From NCBI RefSeq assembly GCF_027853915.1, contig NZ_JAQGLA010000061.1, positions 1 through 46,188 on the forward strand: a stretch of 46,188 nucleotides of DNA, given 5' to 3'. The DNA is from Saccharopolyspora oryzae (GTDB lineage: Bacteria > Actinomycetota > Actinomycetes > Mycobacteriales > Pseudonocardiaceae). Shown piece after piece: positions 1 to 9,003 of the stretch. Within the stretch, counting starts at the first letter, position 1. Each line of letters opens with the position of its first letter. The position numbers were made by a program, and so were the translations under genes. Under the pieces are notes generated by a model. The model saw only the letters and a program-made list of their open reading frames with translations. It made no database searches and had not been told where the DNA came from.

Positions 1-2154
1 CTCCATCGCGCAGGTCCGCTTCGGCAGGCCGAGCGCATCGACGACCTTCGGGTGCAGCTCACCGGCGTGACCGACCACGGTCTCGCCGACCTTCAGCTGC
101 GCGCAGCGGCCCGGGTGCCACGGCGCCAGCTCACCGGCGCTGACCTCGAGCTCCACACCGGCGGCCGAGGCGACCACGCGAGCGGCCTGGACGGCGTCCG
201 CCCAGCTCGCGTCGCGGCCCTTGCCCCACCAGCCGGCCTGCTCGCGGTGACCGCCCAGCATCACGGCCACGTGCGTCGGCTGCGCCGGCAGCGCGGCCTC
301 CAGCGCGGCGATCTGCTCGTCGCTCGGACGCTGCTCGACGCCGACCTCCGGCACCGCGGGCTGGTCCGCGGCCGGCTGCACGACCTGTCCGATGTGGAAC
401 AGCGCCAGGTCGCGCTGCCCGCGGGAGACGTTGCGCTGCATGACCTCGGTCAGGCCGGTCAGCAACGTCGTGGTCAGCAGCGACTTGTCGCTCTCCAGCG
501 CGTTGAGCACCGACATGGTCCGACGCCGCTCGTCGTCCTCGGCCAGGCCGAACGCGTCGAGCGTCGCCTTGCCGGTGAACGGGAACGGCAGCACCTCGAC
601 GTAGCCCTCGCCGGCCAGCGCGCGGGACACCGCCCGCTCGCGGCGCTGCTCGCCGGTGAGACCGCGGCCGGGCGGCGCGGCGGGCAGCACCGACGGGATC
701 GTGTGGTAGCCCTCCAGCCGCAGCACCTCCTCGACCAGGTCGTAGGGCTGCGTCAGGTCCGGGCGCCAGGTCGGCGGGGTCGCGGTGACCAGGCCGACGC
801 CCTCGTCGGAGGTGCTGACCTCGATGCGGCAGCCGATCTGGCGCAGCCGCTCGGCGGTCACACCCCGCTCGTAGGAGACACCGGCGATCTTGTCCGGCAG
901 CGCCAGCGGCATGGTCACCGGCTCGGGCTGCTTCGGCTCGCCGACGTCGGTGCGGCCCGGCGCGATGGTCCCGTCGCCGTAGCGGACCAGCAGCTGCGCG
1001 GCCAGCTCGACGGCCACCGGCGCGACCGCCGGGTCGACCTGCCGCTCGAACCGCTTGCCCGCCTCGCTGGGCAGCTTGTGGCGGCGGATGGCCCGGGCGA
1101 TGCTCGCCTGGTCCCAGTTCGCGCCCTCCAGCAGCACGTCGTGCGTCCCGTGGCCGATCTCGGTGGACTCGCCGCCCATCACACCGGCCAGCGACACCGG
1201 GCCGGAGTCGTCGGCGATGACGATGTCGTCCACGTCCAGCTCGCGGCTCACCCCGTCCAGGGTGGTCAGCTTCTCGCCGGCCTCGGCGCGGCGGACCACC
1301 AGGTCACCGGACAGCTTGTCGGTGTCCCAGGCGTGCAGCGGCTGGCCGAGCTCGAGCATCACGTAGTTGGTGACGTCCACGGCCAGCGAGATCGAGCGGA
1401 TCCCGGCCAGCATCAAGCGGCGGCGCATCCACCACGGGCTCGGCGCGGTCGGGTCGACGCCCGTCACGCGGCGCAGCACGAACCGCGAGCACGCGGTCGG
1501 ATCGCTGATCTCCACCGAGCGCGACGGCCGGTCGTCCTCCGGGACCGGGCGGGTGCCCGGGTCGCCGAACGGCACGTCCAGCGCGTTGGACAGCTCGCGG
1601 GCCAGGCCGCGCACCGAGAAGCAGTAGCCGCGGTCCGGGGTGATCGCCAGCTCGATGATCGAGTCGTCCAGCCCGACCAGCGACACCGCGTCGTCACCCG
1701 GGTCGGCCGAACCCGGCGCCAGCACCAGGATGCCGTCGGCGTCCTCGCCGATGCCCAGCTCGGAGGTCGAGCAGATCATGCCCTCGCTGAGCTTGCCGTA
1801 GGTCTTGCGCGAGGAGATCTCGAAGTCGCCGGGCAGCACCGTGCCGGGCAGGGCGACCACGACCAGGTCGCCCTCCTGGAAGTTGCGTGCACCGCAGACG
1901 ATGCCCTGCACCTGCTGCTCGCCGGACTCGGTCGCGCCGACCTCGACCTGGCAGTACCGGATGGGCTTCTTGAACTCGGTGAGCTCTTCGATCTCGGCGA
2001 CGCGGCCGACCACGAGCGGTCCCCGCACCTGCGTCAGGTGCGTGACCTCCTCGACCTCCAGCCCGATCCGGATGAACGCTTCGGCCAGCGTCTCCGCGGT
2101 CGTCTCCTCGGGCAGCTCAAGGTGCTCGGCCAACCAGGAAACCGGAATCCGCAC
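1..2154 (-). CDS. pheT: Phenylalanine--tRNA ligase beta subunit (partial)
   Basis: Beta chain of the alpha2-beta2 phenylalanyl-tRNA synthetase, which charges tRNA-Phe in the cytoplasm. About 718 residues are present; the C-terminal end lies beyond position 1 (actinobacterial PheT is usually about 820-840 residues). The product begins at a GTG at 2154 and reads MRIPVSWLAEHLELPEE, the usual PheT N-terminus. A tRNA-binding (OB-fold) domain follows, with VCGARNFQEGDLV and GKLSEGMICS, the conserved core of that domain. An AAAGG stretch lies about nine bases before the GTG. It follows pheS by 42 bases on the same strand, as in nearly all bacteria, so the two are surely co-transcribed. Family assignment is certain; only the missing end is unknown. 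Confidence 0.96.
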   Translation of the reverse strand, partial: MRIPVSWLAEHLELPEETTAETLAEAFIRIGLEVEEVTHLTQVRGPLVVGRVAEIEELTEFKKPIRYCQVEVGATESGEQQVQGIVCGARNFQEGDLVVVALPGTVLPGDFEISSRKTYGKLSEGMICSTSELGIGEDADGILVLAPGSADPGDDAVSLVGLDDSIIELAITPDRGYCFSVRGLARELSNALDVPFGDPGTRPVPEDDRPSRSVEISDPTACSRFVLRRVTGVDPTAPSPWWMRRRLMLAGIRSISLAVDVTNYVMLELGQPLHAWDTDKLSGDLVVRRAEAGEKLTTLDGVSRELDVDDIVIADDSGPVSLAGVMGGESTEIGHGTHDVLLEGANWDQASIARAIRRHKLPSEAGKRFERQVDPAVAPVAVELAAQLLVRYGDGTIAPGRTDVGEPKQPEPVTMPLALPDKIAGVSYERGVTAERLRQIGCRIEVSTSDEGVGLVTATPPTWRPDLTQPYDLVEEVLRLEGYHTIPSVLPAAPPGRGLTGEQRRERAVSRALAGEGYVEVLPFPFTGKATLDAFGLAEDDERRRTMSVLNALESDKSLLTTTLLTGLTEVMQRNVSRGQRDLALFHIGQVVQPAADQPAVPEVGVEQRPSDEQIAALEAALPAQPTHVAVMLGGHREQAGWWGKGRDASWADAVQAARVVASAAGVELEVSAGELAPWHPGRCAQLKVGETVVGHAGELHPKVVDALGLPKRTCAME

Positions 2155-2196
2155 TTGGTCAGGCCTTTCTCTCGTTCAAGTGGATGTCAGTGGGCA

Positions 2197-3354
<1,158 letters not shown>

Positions 3355-3365
3355 CTAGCCCCTAG

Positions 3366-3371
3366 AGTCTA
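3366..3371 (-). promoter_or_regulatory. Possible -10 box for pheST
   Basis: On the minus strand TAGACT (TANNNT type) lies about 108 bases before the pheS ATG. I see no good -35 hexamer at 16-18 bases, so this is only a candidate. The whole 259-base gap before pheS (3259-3517) shows no T-box and no phenylalanine-rich leader peptide. It does hold the inverted repeat CCGGCGCGCCGG (3482-3493), which may help end the upstream methyltransferase transcript. Confidence 0.3.
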
Positions 3372-3517
3372 TGCGACGGCCCCAACCCGTTTTCGCGGAG
3401 ATCCGCTCCCGGCGAGTTCCGCCTGCGCACCCCGTGACCAGCTGGATCTCAGTTTTGCCCGGACTCGCGCGCGATCCGGGACCGGCGCGCCGGGTCGGTT
3501 CTGCTGAAAACTGTCAC

Positions 3518-4372
3518 TCATCCGGCGCGGTGTTGCGCGCGGGCCGAGGCGTAGAGGCAGACCGCTGCGGCGGTCGCCAGGTTGAGGCTCTCGGCGCGGC
3601 CGTAGAGCGGGACGCGCAGCGTGGTGTCCAGCTGCGATTTCACCTCATCGGGCAGTCCGTGGGCCTCGCTGCCGAACACCCAGGCGGTGGGTCCGGCCAG
3701 TTCACCGGCGTGGTCGGCGGTGTCCAGGTCGCCTTCGGCGTAGCCGTCGGCGCCGACGAGCCGGAGCCCGGCCTCGCGGCAGGCGGTGAGCACCGCGCCG
3801 ACGTCGCGGTTCCGGGCGACCGGCAGGTGGAACAGGCTGCCGGTGGACGCGCGCACGGCCTTGCCGTTGTAGGCGTCGACGGTGTCCCCGGCGAACAGGA
3901 CCGCTCCGGCACCGGCCGCGTCCGCGACCCGCACCACGGTTCCGGCGTTGCCCGGGTCGGAGATCCCGACCAGCACGGCGACCAGCGCGGGGCGTTCGGC
4001 CAGTGCGGCGTCGAGCTCGACCGCGGGCAGATCGCACACCGCGACCAGGCCCTGCGGGGTGACCGTCTCCGACAGCGATGCCGCGGCCTTCTCGGTGACC
4101 AGGTGCACCGGTACGCCGACGGCGCGGGCGCGATCGAGGTGCTCGGCGTGCCGAGCGTGCTCGGTGGCGAACAGCTCGCGCACCCGCAGCGATCCAGCGG
4201 TGTGCGCGGTCAAAGCCTCCCCCACCGCTTGAGCGCCTTCGGCCAGGAAGGCCCCGGCCTTCTCGCGCCCGGCGCGGCGGGTGAGCTTGCGAGCGACCGC
4301 GACCCGGGACGATCGCTCCGTGAGCGGAGCAGTCCCGGGTCGCGGTGCAGCAGAGGTGCCGTCGGCGATCAG
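3518..4372 (-). CDS. TrmH/SpoU family 23S rRNA (2'-O) methyltransferase
   Basis: S-adenosylmethionine-dependent RNA 2'-O-ribose methyltransferase of the SPOUT class, like the tsnR product encoded next to rplT in mycobacteria; the substrate is probably 23S rRNA. The three SpoU motifs are present: [19 protein letters not shown] (motif 1, N and R), [14 protein letters not shown] (motif 2) and [14 protein letters not shown] (motif 3). The substrate-binding N-terminal domain begins at [14 protein letters not shown]. Start problem: between the rplT stop and the conserved domain there is no in-frame ATG, GTG or TTG. The best site is a CTG at 4372 that overlaps the rplT stop (CTGA), with GGAG eight bases upstream, giving 284 residues. 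An ATG further up would overlap rplT by about 190 bases and is unlikely. Confidence 0.88.
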   Translation of the reverse strand: MIADGTSAAPRPGTAPLTERSSRVAVARKLTRRAGREKAGAFLAEGAQAVGEALTAHTAGSLRVRELFATEHARHAEHLDRARAVGVPVHLVTEKAAASLSETVTPQGLVAVCDLPAVELDAALAERPALVAVLVGISDPGNAGTVVRVADAAGAGAVLFAGDTVDAYNGKAVRASTGSLFHLPVARNRDVGAVLTACREAGLRLVGADGYAEGDLDTADHAGELAGPTAWVFGSEAHGLPDEVKSQLDTTLRVPLYGRAESLNLATAAAVCLYASARAQHRAG

Positions 4373-4737
4373 GCCGCACTCTCCGGCAGGCTCTTGCGGG
4401 CGACCTCGACCAGCGCCGCGAACGCGGTCGGGTCGTTCACCGCGAGCTCGGCCAGGATCTTGCGGTCGACCTCGACCTCGGCGGCCTTCAGGCCCTGCAC
4501 GAACTTGTTGTAGCTCAAGCCGTGCTGACGGGTCGCCGCGTTGATGCGGGTGATCCACAGCTTCCGGAAGTCACCCTTGCGGGCGCGCCGGTCGCGGTAG
4601 GAGTAGGTCATCGAGTGGAGCATCTGCTCCTTGGCCTTGCGGTACAGCCGGGAGCGCTGACCGCGGTAGCCGCGGGCCGACTCGAGAATGGTGCGGCGCT
4701 TCTTCTGGGCGTTGACTGCCCGCTTGACGCGTGCCAC
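4369..4737 (-). CDS. rplT: 50S ribosomal protein L20
   Basis: Ribosomal protein L20, an early 23S rRNA-binding assembly protein, 122 residues (family about 117-125). The basic N-terminal extension [20 protein letters not shown] and the [12 protein letters not shown] segment are highly conserved marks of the family. It is the third gene of the infC-rpmI-rplT block, 102 bases after rpmI. The last four bases overlap the likely start of the rRNA methyltransferase gene, so translation of the two is probably coupled. Confidence 0.98.
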   Translation of the reverse strand: MARVKRAVNAQKKRRTILESARGYRGQRSRLYRKAKEQMLHSMTYSYRDRRARKGDFRKLWITRINAATRQHGLSYNKFVQGLKAAEVEVDRKILAELAVNDPTAFAALVEVARKSLPESAA

Positions 4738-4839
4738 GGGGTCCGTCCTGTTATCTCATCGGGGGCGGGATGACCGCCCGTGCTGGTGGCTGGTGTCGCG
4801 CTGAACTGCTGCTGTCCCGGTTCGGGGAGCTAGCGAGCG

Positions 4840-5034
4840 TCAGAGACCCAGCAGCTTCTTGATGCGCGGGGCGTCGTTCTTGGACACCGCTTCGGTGCCC
4901 TCCAGGCGGCGGGTGACACGGCTGGACTTCTTCTCCAGGATGTGCCGACGACCGGCCTGCTCGCGCCGCAGCTTGCCCGTACCGGTCACCTTGAAGCGCT
5001 TCGAGGTGCCCTTGTGGGTCTTGTTCTTCGGCAT
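4840..5034 (-). CDS. rpmI: 50S ribosomal protein L35
   Basis: Ribosomal protein L35, 64 residues and strongly basic. It begins [20 protein letters not shown] and carries [17 protein letters not shown], which identify the family without doubt. The ATG at 5034 fits the family N-terminus exactly. It lies 88 bases after infC and before rplT in the classic order. Confidence 0.98.
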   Translation of the reverse strand: MPKNKTHKGTSKRFKVTGTGKLRREQAGRRHILEKKSSRVTRRLEGTEAVSKNDAPRIKKLLGL

Positions 5035-5122
5035 GCTCTCGTCCTCGTTTCGTACTGATGCCGGGCGGGGGCGCGGACTGCGTCCCGGCCCGGCGTCACA
5101 ATCACGAGCCCTTGCGAGTGCC

Positions 5123-5662
5123 TTACGCGTTCGCCTTGGGCTTGGTCTTGTTCGTCTTGTGCGGCGCAAGAACCATGATCATGTTCCGACCGTCCTGCTT
5201 CGGGTTCGCCTCGATGAACCCGAGGTCGGAGACGTCATCGGCCAGTCGCTGCAGCAGGCGGAAACCCAGCTCGGGCCGCGACTGCTCACGACCGCGGAAC
5301 ATGATCGTCACCTTGACCTTGTGACCCTGGCCGAGGAAGCGGGACACGTGGCCCTTCTTCGTCTCGTAGTCGTGCGGGTCGATCTTCGGCCGGAGCTTCT
5401 GCTCCTTGATGACGGTCTGCTGCTGGTTGCGACGCGACTCGCGGGCCTTCTGCGCGCTCTCGTACTTGAACTTGCCGTAGTCCATGAGCTTGCAGACCGG
5501 CGGGCGCGCCTGCGGGGCGACCTCGACAAGGTCCAGATCCGCTTCCTGGGCCAGCCGGAGCGCGTCCTCGATGCGGACGATTCCGACCTGCTCCCCGTTC
5601 GGTCCGACCAGTCGGACCTCCGGAACCCGGATGCGGTCGTTGATGCGCGTCTCGGAGCTGAT
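5123..5662 (-). CDS. infC: Translation initiation factor IF-3, probable ATC start
   Basis: IF-3 binds the 30S subunit, checks the start codon and tRNA, and blocks early 50S joining. The N-terminal domain contains [19 protein letters not shown]. The linker and C-terminal domain contain [12 protein letters not shown] and [10 protein letters not shown], all canonical. The start is taken as ATC at 5662: a perfect AGGAGG lies four bases before it and the product is then 179 residues, matching the usual 170-210. The nearest ATG (5716) would add 18 unconserved residues and place AGGAGG inside the gene. Rare start codons on infC are a known device by which IF-3 limits its own synthesis. It is the first gene of the infC-rpmI-rplT operon and divergent from the DUF1844 gene. 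Confidence 0.95.
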   Translation of the reverse strand: MSSETRINDRIRVPEVRLVGPNGEQVGIVRIEDALRLAQEADLDLVEVAPQARPPVCKLMDYGKFKYESAQKARESRRNQQQTVIKEQKLRPKIDPHDYETKKGHVSRFLGQGHKVKVTIMFRGREQSRPELGFRLLQRLADDVSDLGFIEANPKQDGRNMIMVLAPHKTNKTKPKANA

Positions 5663-5937
5663 GGGCCCTCCTCGGTTCGATGGCTGTTCTAATGCACCGC
5701 GGCGCGTAGAGCTCACCCCGGAATGCGAAGATCCCGTCGTTCCGCTCGCGCGGACCGCGGGATCCTGACTCCAACCGATCGAACCGGCACCTCACGTACC
5801 GTTCGCACCACCGGCGGCGCAGGGCCACCGGATGGACCGGACCCGGAAGCCTGTGGCGGCTACTCGGGTGGGAGCGGGACTCCACTTTGCCGCCCCCGAC
5901 TCATCGGGGGCTGGTCGTGCGTGTCAGGGTAGCAGGC
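5663..5937. promoter_or_regulatory. infC / DUF1844 divergent intergenic region
   Basis: This 275-base region separates infC (minus) from the DUF1844 gene (plus). On the minus strand TACCCT (5926-5931) is a possible -10 for the infC operon, which would give a leader of roughly 255 bases. The leader contains a long imperfect hairpin at 5730-5764 and a smaller one at 5893-5910 (CCCCCGA, loop, TCGGGGG). infC-rpmI-rplT leaders are RNA-regulated by L20 or IF-3 in other phyla; a similar role here is inference. Confidence 0.4.
5730..5764 (-). promoter_or_regulatory. Hairpin in infC leader
   Basis: Outer arms GATCCCG and CGGGATC enclose inner arms GTTCCGC and GCGGACC (one mismatched pair) around a TCGC loop: a 35-base, nearly closed hairpin 68 bases upstream of the infC ATC codon. 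There is no T run on either side, so it reads as a leader structure and not a simple terminator. Confidence 0.45.
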
Positions 5938-6336
5938 GTGACCGAACCGCAGCCAACGCCCCTGACCAGTGCCGACCTGACTGGTGAGCCAGCACACGAC
6001 GCGGACCTTCAGGACAACGTCCGCGACCTCGTCGATGTTCCCAGCGTCGAGGTGATCAGCCGCGCGGCGGTCATGTTGATGTCCTCCGCCGCGGAGAAGC
6101 TCGGCCTGGGCGCCGAGGACCCGGACACCGCCCCGGAGCGCGACCTGGACGAGGCGCGCCGCCTGATCACCGCCTTGGCCGGGCTGGTCACCGCGTCGGT
6201 GGAGTACCTGGGCGCCCACGCGGGCCCGATCCGCGACGGCCTGCAGACCCTGCAGCGCGCCTTCCGCGAAGCCTCGGCGTTCCCGGACGCCCCGGGCCAG
6301 GGCCCCGGCGAGAAGTACACCGGCCCGGTCTACTGA
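5938..6336 (+). CDS. DUF1844 domain protein
   Basis: Small soluble protein of 132 residues with the DUF1844 signature: DLVDVPSVEVISRAAVMLMSSAAEKLGL followed by DLDEARRLITALAGLV (quoted in part). Function is unknown; in actinobacteria this gene is commonly found opposite infC, as here. The GTG at 5938 is chosen because the family's acidic, poorly conserved N-terminus begins there; a frame from 5887 is also open but would have a leader rich in Pro and Arg. It is followed at once by a strong hairpin terminator, so it is a single-gene transcript. Confidence 0.85.
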   Translation: MTEPQPTPLTSADLTGEPAHDADLQDNVRDLVDVPSVEVISRAAVMLMSSAAEKLGLGAEDPDTAPERDLDEARRLITALAGLVTASVEYLGAHAGPIRDGLQTLQRAFREASAFPDAPGQGPGEKYTGPVY

Positions 6337-6344
6337 TCCACCCC

Positions 6345-6372
6345 GCGCAGCCGCGCCCGCGCGCGGCTGCGC
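6345..6372 (+). terminator. Perfect GC hairpin after DUF1844 gene
   Basis: GCGCAGCCGCGC, loop CCGC, then GCGCGGCTGCGC: a perfect 12-base-pair stem nine bases after the DUF1844 stop. No T tail, which is common for actinobacterial terminators. Confidence 0.75.
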
Positions 6373-6420
6373 ACCTCTCCCGCCCCGGGGGTGCAGCCCG
6401 CGCAACGGAGCTCCCCCGAA

Positions 6421-6437
6421 ATTGCGCCTCGTGCAAT
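6421..6437. promoter_or_regulatory. Palindrome ATTGC-N7-GCAAT, probable IclR-type operator
   Basis: ATTGCGCCTCGTGCAAT is an inverted repeat with 5-base arms and a 7-base spacer. It ends 47 bases before the -35 box of the M20/MFS operon. The same arms and spacing (GTTGC-N7-GCAAT) occur at 12142-12158, beside the IclR gene and the D-amino-acid operon. The upstream position would fit an activator or a distal repressor site. Confidence 0.5.
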
Positions 6438-6484
6438 GCAATGTGGACGGTTGATACCGAAAACCCTTGCACCGCCGAAAAATC

Positions 6485-6513
6485 TTGACCGGCGATCATC
6501 GCTGGCATAGCTT
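6485..6513 (+). promoter_or_regulatory. Sigma-70-type promoter of M20/MFS operon
   Basis: TTGACC (6485-6490), a 17-base spacer, then TAGCTT (6508-6513). This matches the housekeeping actinobacterial pattern well and lies 43 bases before the M20 ATG. Confidence 0.7.
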
Positions 6514-6556
6514 CCGCCCACATTCGCAACAAGCACGACAGCTACAGGGTGGGCGC

Positions 6557-7687
6557 ATGGTCGATCCGGTCGAACTCCTCGCGGACCTGGTCCGCATCCC
6601 CAGCATCAACCCGCGCGACCGCGCCGAACCGGCCGAGACGGCCCTGGCCGAGCACATCGCCGAGTGGGCCGACGCGCGCGGGATGCTCGCGCGCACCGAG
6701 GAGGTGCTCGACGGGCGGCGCAACGTCGTCGTCACGCTGCCCGGCGACGACGAGCAGCCGCTGCTGCTGGAATCGCACCTGGACACGGTGGAAACCGACG
6801 GCATGGCGATCGCGCCGTTCGAACCGGAAGTCCGCGACGACCGGCTGCACGGCCGGGGCTCGTGCGACGCGAAGGCCTCGCTGGCGGTGTTCCTGACCGC
6901 GATGGCGCGGCTGGCCGAGCGCGGCCCGCGCCCGCGGACCGTCGTCCTCGCCGGAGTGGTCGACGAGGAGCACCTCTACCGCGGGGTGACCGCGCTGCGC
7001 CGCAGCGACCTGCCGAAGCCGGCGGGGGCGATCATCGGCGAGCCGACCGAGCTGCGGATGGTCGTGGCGCACAAGGGCTGCATGCGCTGCCGCATCGAGG
7101 CGCGCGGCGACGCCGGGCACAGCTCGCAGCCGTGGGGCCGGACCAACGCCATCGAGGTCGCCGCCGAGGTCGTGCGCCACCTCCAGCAGGAGCACGCGCC
7201 CGGGTTGGTCCACCTGACCCGGCCGCTGGTCGGCCCGCCGTCCCTGGCGGTGACCATGATCGGAGGCGGTCAGGGGCCCAACGTCCTGCCGGACAGCTGC
7301 GTGGTGACCATCGACCGGCGCACCGTCGGCGGCGAGGACCCGCACGAGGTCTGGGCGCAGCTGCGCGCGGAGCTCGAGGGGCGCTGGCCGGTCGTGGTGC
7401 ACGAGCCGCACATCGTCGACTACTCGCTGGAGACCGATCCGGCCGATCCGTTCGTGCGGAGCGTGGCCGCCGGTCTGCGGGAGTCCGGGCTGGACGCCGA
7501 ACCGCTCGGCGTCGGCTACGGCACCGACGCCAGCAAGATCGCGCTGGACGGGGTGCCCGCGGTCGTGTTCGGCCCCGGCTCGATCGCGAACGCGCACACC
7601 GCGGACGAATCCGTCCCGCTCGGCGAAGTCCGCACCGCGATCGACGTCGTCGAGCGCGTCCTGCGCACCGGAGGTGTGCCCGCATGA
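6557..7687 (+). CDS. M20 family metallopeptidase / N-acyl-amino-acid deacylase (ArgE/DapE-like)
   Basis: Zinc-dependent amidohydrolase of the M20 family (376 residues), which cleaves N-acyl amino acids or small peptides in the cytoplasm. Visible metal and catalytic motifs are LLESHLDTVE (His74, Asp76), GRGSCDAKASLA (bridging Asp104), VVDEEHLYRG (Glu137-Glu138), GEPTE (Glu162) and a late ANAHTADES (His). The lid domain has HSSQPWGRTNAIE. The ATG at 6557 gives the family N-terminus VDPVELLADLVRIPSINP. The stop overlaps the start of the MFS gene (ATGA). The exact substrate cannot be read from sequence. The transporter partner and the shared palindrome with the D-aminoacylase cluster suggest an N-acylated amino acid, which is an inference. 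Confidence 0.9.
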   Translation: MVDPVELLADLVRIPSINPRDRAEPAETALAEHIAEWADARGMLARTEEVLDGRRNVVVTLPGDDEQPLLLESHLDTVETDGMAIAPFEPEVRDDRLHGRGSCDAKASLAVFLTAMARLAERGPRPRTVVLAGVVDEEHLYRGVTALRRSDLPKPAGAIIGEPTELRMVVAHKGCMRCRIEARGDAGHSSQPWGRTNAIEVAAEVVRHLQQEHAPGLVHLTRPLVGPPSLAVTMIGGGQGPNVLPDSCVVTIDRRTVGGEDPHEVWAQLRAELEGRWPVVVHEPHIVDYSLETDPADPFVRSVAAGLRESGLDAEPLGVGYGTDASKIALDGVPAVVFGPGSIANAHTADESVPLGEVRTAIDVVERVLRTGGVPA

Positions 7688-8958
7688 CGATCACGCAGAC
7701 CGCTACCGCCACCCGCCGCCGGTTCGGGGTGCTCGCCGCCGACTTCGCGGTGCTGGGCCTGAACTACGCCGACCGGGCCGCGTTCGGCATCGCCGGACCG
7801 CTGATCATCGCCGAGTTCGGCTTCTCCAACGCCGCCTTCGGCTGGCTGGCCAGCATCTTCGCGCTCGCCTACTCGCCGTTCGGGTTCATCGGCGGCTGGC
7901 TGGCCGACCGGTTCGGGCCGCGCAACGTGATGGGCTGGGCGGTGATCGCCTGGTCGGCGTTCACCGCGCTGACCGCCGCCGGCATCGGGTTCGTCAGCCT
8001 GCTGGTCATCCGGTTCCTGTTCGGCGCCGGGGAAGGCCCGCAGGCCACGGTCACGGCGAAGCTGATGCACAACTGGTTCCCGAAGCGGGAGCTGGGCACC
8101 GCGCTGGGCATCGCCAACGCCGCCACTCCGCTGGGCGGCGCGGTCGCCACGCCGGTGGTGGTCGCGATCATGCACGCCACGCAGGGGAACTGGCGGCTGC
8201 CGTTCCTGATCTTCGGTGCGCTGGGCGTGCTGGCCGCGGTCGGCTGGTTCTGGGTCGTGCGCGACACCCCGGAGCAGCACCCGAAGGTCAACGAGGCCGA
8301 GCTCCGGGCCATCCGGCAGGACGAGGCCGAAACGGCCGAAGCGGAGCAGGAGGACGCGCCGGGGTTCTGGAGCTGCGTGGCCAAGCCCGCGGTGTGGGCG
8401 ACCGCGATCGCCTACTTCGGCTACGCCTGGATACTCTGGACGTTCGTGTCCTGGTTCCCGACCTACCTGGTTCAGGAGCGGGGCATCGACCTGGACGGGT
8501 TGGCGATCTCCGGGGCCATCCCGTGGATCGGCGGCTGCGTCGGGCTGGTCGCCGGCGGGGTGCTCACCGACTGGCTGGTCCGGCGGATCGGCGACCCCGA
8601 GGCCCCGCGCCGGTGGCTGGTGATCGCCTGCCTGGCCGCGACCGCCGTGCTGTTCGCGCTGGTGTCGATGGTGACCAGCACCTTCGCCGCGGTCGCGGTG
8701 ATGACCGTCGTGGTGTTCCTGCTGTACCTGACGGGCGCGCAGTACTGGATCATCGTGGGCGAGGCGGTGCCCGCCGCCCGCTACGGCGCGGTCTCCGGGG
8801 CGGTGCAGATGTTCGCCACCTCCGCCTCGATCTTCGCGCCGCTGGTCACGGGCTACCTGGCCGACTCCTCGTGGGGCTGGGCCGGGGTGTTCGTGGTCGC
8901 GGGCGGGATCACCATCATCGGCCCGGTCCTGCTGGTGTTCGCCGGGCGCCGGTCGTGA
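7684..8958 (+). CDS. MFS transporter, anion:cation symporter (ACS) type
   Basis: Major facilitator of 424 residues with about 12 membrane segments. The N-half reads LNYADRAAFGIAGPLI and GGWLADRFGPRNVMGWAV (the loop 2-3 DRFG motif), then FLFGAGEGPQATVTAK and WFPKRELGTALGI, all typical of the ACS group that moves organic anions such as glucarate, hexuronates, phthalate or N-acyl amino acids. The central loop is charged (about residues 195-230). The ATGA overlap with the M20 gene makes them one translational unit, so the transporter probably imports the M20 substrate. A strong bidirectional terminator follows. Confidence 0.9.
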   Translation: MTITQTATATRRRFGVLAADFAVLGLNYADRAAFGIAGPLIIAEFGFSNAAFGWLASIFALAYSPFGFIGGWLADRFGPRNVMGWAVIAWSAFTALTAAGIGFVSLLVIRFLFGAGEGPQATVTAKLMHNWFPKRELGTALGIANAATPLGGAVATPVVVAIMHATQGNWRLPFLIFGALGVLAAVGWFWVVRDTPEQHPKVNEAELRAIRQDEAETAEAEQEDAPGFWSCVAKPAVWATAIAYFGYAWILWTFVSWFPTYLVQERGIDLDGLAISGAIPWIGGCVGLVAGGVLTDWLVRRIGDPEAPRRWLVIACLAATAVLFALVSMVTSTFAAVAVMTVVVFLLYLTGAQYWIIVGEAVPAARYGAVSGAVQMFATSASIFAPLVTGYLADSSWGWAGVFVVAGGITIIGPVLLVFAGRRS

Positions 8959-8960
8959 GC

Positions 8961-8998
8961 CGAGCGCGGGAGCGGGGCTGTTCCCGTTCCCGCGCTCG
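8961..8998. terminator. Bidirectional terminator, MFS gene / antiporter gene
   Basis: Arms at 8961-8976 and 8983-8998 form a 16-pair stem (one G-U) with a 6-base loop, exactly between the convergent stops at 8958 and 9004. Confidence 0.85.
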
Positions 8999-9003
8999 TG
9001 GCG

